This document shows, piece by piece, positions 63,117-64,000 of a stretch of DNA of 64,000 bases. The first letter of the stretch is position 1. Each line of letters begins with the position of its first letter. Origin of the DNA: Ascoidea asiatica (Eukaryota; Ascomycota; Saccharomycetes; Ascoideales; Ascoideaceae). The stretch is from assembly GCA_001600695.1 (NCBI GenBank), contig BCKQ01000003.1, forward strand, positions 1,401,934 to 1,465,933. Direction: 5' to 3'. The notes beneath the pieces were generated by a model that was not told where the DNA came from, did no database searches, and saw only the letters and a list, made by a program, of their open reading frames with translations. Position numbers and translations under genes: made by a program.

Positions 63117-64000
63117 TTATAAATTATATTCACCTCTGGAAAATGAGTAACCTATTTTTGTTTCATCATTAAGTTTAGAAAAAACAAATTGGGTTTTATT
63201 ATTATTAAATTTAAACCCAAAAATAAAAGATTCTGTACAATGACAATATATTATTTTATTCCATAAAATTTTTGCACTTGAGAATGTTTTTTGATCTTTA
63301 CTATCCATTGAGATATAATCAATTTTTCTTAAATATGCTACTATACCCAAATATAAAATATTTTCATTACTATCTTCATTACTATTTTGATTTTTATTGG
63401 CATAATTTTTAGAATTTAAATTAATTCTTTTTGATTGTTTAGTTATAGAATTTTGTAATAGTAAAGATATATCAAGATCTAAATCCGAGTTATAATCTTG
63501 TGAGTTATTATTTAGCCAATTAAATAATAAATATTCTAAAATATAATAAGAAGAAAATCTTGCTAAATCCAATTGAATTATATCTTCGCCATTTCCTGAG
63601 CACATTATTGAAATTTCAAATATTGGAATTTTATTAAGATTATGATCTTTGATTACATCATATAAAGGTAAATCAATTGTAGATAAGTTATAAATTGAAG
63701 AACCAAATACTGAAGCAGAACCGATTCTTTGATTAGATTTGAAAAAATTTCCACCGGAAGAAACTCCATGAACTAAATTATTTGAAGAATCATTTAATAT
63801 TATACCAATTGTATCATTCGAAGTAATGACATTATTCTGTAAATCATTTTTGAACTTTGAGTAAAATTTAAAACAATTTGAACTTATTAAATCGATATTA
63901 TTACAAAATCCATCATTTAAAAGATTATTATTGGAATTCAAATTTTTGTAATAATCTTTATGATTATCTGATAAAATAATTGGTTTTGTTATAGATAATT
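63117..64000 (-). CDS. Taspase/asparaginase-2-like Ntn-hydrolase, N-terminus beyond the window
   Basis: A partial gene; the frame stays open to the window edge (about 294 residues seen). The segment DTIGIILNDSSNNLVHGVSS, then GGNFFKSNQRIGSASVFGSS, matches the autocatalytic site of isoaspartyl peptidase/threonine aspartase enzymes: D-T-hydrophobic-G, then A/G-V-S-S-G-G, K-x-x-x-R-(I/V)-G. The Thr in DTIG would be the nucleophile freed by self-cleavage. The C-terminal half corresponds to the small beta subunit, with Asn/Ser insertions (for example around NSNEDSNENILYLGIVAYLR). The VSSGG form is nearer to taspase than to plain asparaginase (STGG). The full N-terminus is needed to decide between them. 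Confidence 0.72.
   Translation of the reverse strand, partial: LSITKPIILSDNHKDYYKNLNSNNNLLNDGFCNNIDLISSNCFKFYSKFKNDLQNNVITSNDTIGIILNDSSNNLVHGVSSGGNFFKSNQRIGSASVFGSSIYNLSTIDLPLYDVIKDHNLNKIPIFEISIMCSGNGEDIIQLDLARFSSYYILEYLLFNWLNNNSQDYNSDLDLDISLLLQNSITKQSKRINLNSKNYANKNQNSNEDSNENILYLGIVAYLRKIDYISMDSKDQKTFSSAKILWNKIIYCHCTESFIFGFKFNNNKTQFVFSKLNDETKIGYSFSRGEYNL

Overview
The window looks like part of a nuclear chromosome of an AT-rich budding yeast (Saccharomycotina). Three lines of evidence support this. The protein-coding genes match yeast proteins along their length: Dre2, Rnr1, Mad2, Afg2, Vps34, Rsn1, Dut1, Hcr1 and Ssh1. The three introns I could define use the yeast signals GTATGT, (T/A)(A/T)CTAAC-type branch sites and AG. 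The proteins carry long asparagine-rich tracts. I could not decide the genus, nor whether CUG is reassigned, because CTG codons are rare here.

Left gene block (1-21,003). It holds DRE2 (Fe-S assembly), a WOPR-domain regulator of the Wor1/Mit1/Ryp1 family with long upstream DNA, a 1,174-residue low-complexity protein, RNR1 (ribonucleotide reductase large subunit, minus), MAD2 (minus, one intron) divergent from AFG2 (AAA ATPase of 60S maturation), and VPS34 (PI3-kinase, minus) convergent with AFG2.

Middle (about 21,004-49,867). This 29-kb stretch has no host gene I can recognise and is a graveyard of mobile elements. It contains: (a) a TIR-bearing MITE-like element split by a degenerate Ty1/copia-type LTR retrotransposon with 267-269 bp LTRs and a clear 5-bp GAGCT target duplication; (b) a second, intact MITE copy near 48.5 kb; (c) a plus-strand copia relic (28-34 kb) whose integrase is interrupted by a long repeat that also occurs upstream and, inverted, at 37 kb; (d) a minus-strand Ty3/gypsy integrase tail near 35.6 kb; (e) a minus-strand copia relic at 39.8-43.6 kb with gag, protease, integrase and reverse transcriptase all broken; and (f) arrays of short dyads, one with a period near 30 bp (46.7-47.06 kb). 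Unique host genes lie on both sides, so this is not a chromosome end. The layout resembles the retrotransposon-rich, gene-free centromere regions described in some yeasts, and I offer a centromere as an inference only.

Right gene block (49,868-64,000). It holds RSN1 (OSCA/CSC1-type membrane protein), DUT1 (dUTPase) convergent with HCR1 (eIF3j, minus, one intron), a 1,243-residue Asn-rich protein, SSH1 (second Sec61-type translocon pore, one intron) and, running off the window end, a taspase/asparaginase-2-like protein (minus).

Functional links. RNR1 and DUT1 both supply or clean the dNTP pool, and both have ACGCGT (MluI cell-cycle box) sites upstream, as expected for MBF-controlled G1/S genes. 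HCR1 and SSH1 both start with a 10-nt first exon, so their true starts are easily missed. Several intergenic regions next to the regulator-like genes contain conspicuous G+C-richer islands in otherwise very AT-rich DNA.
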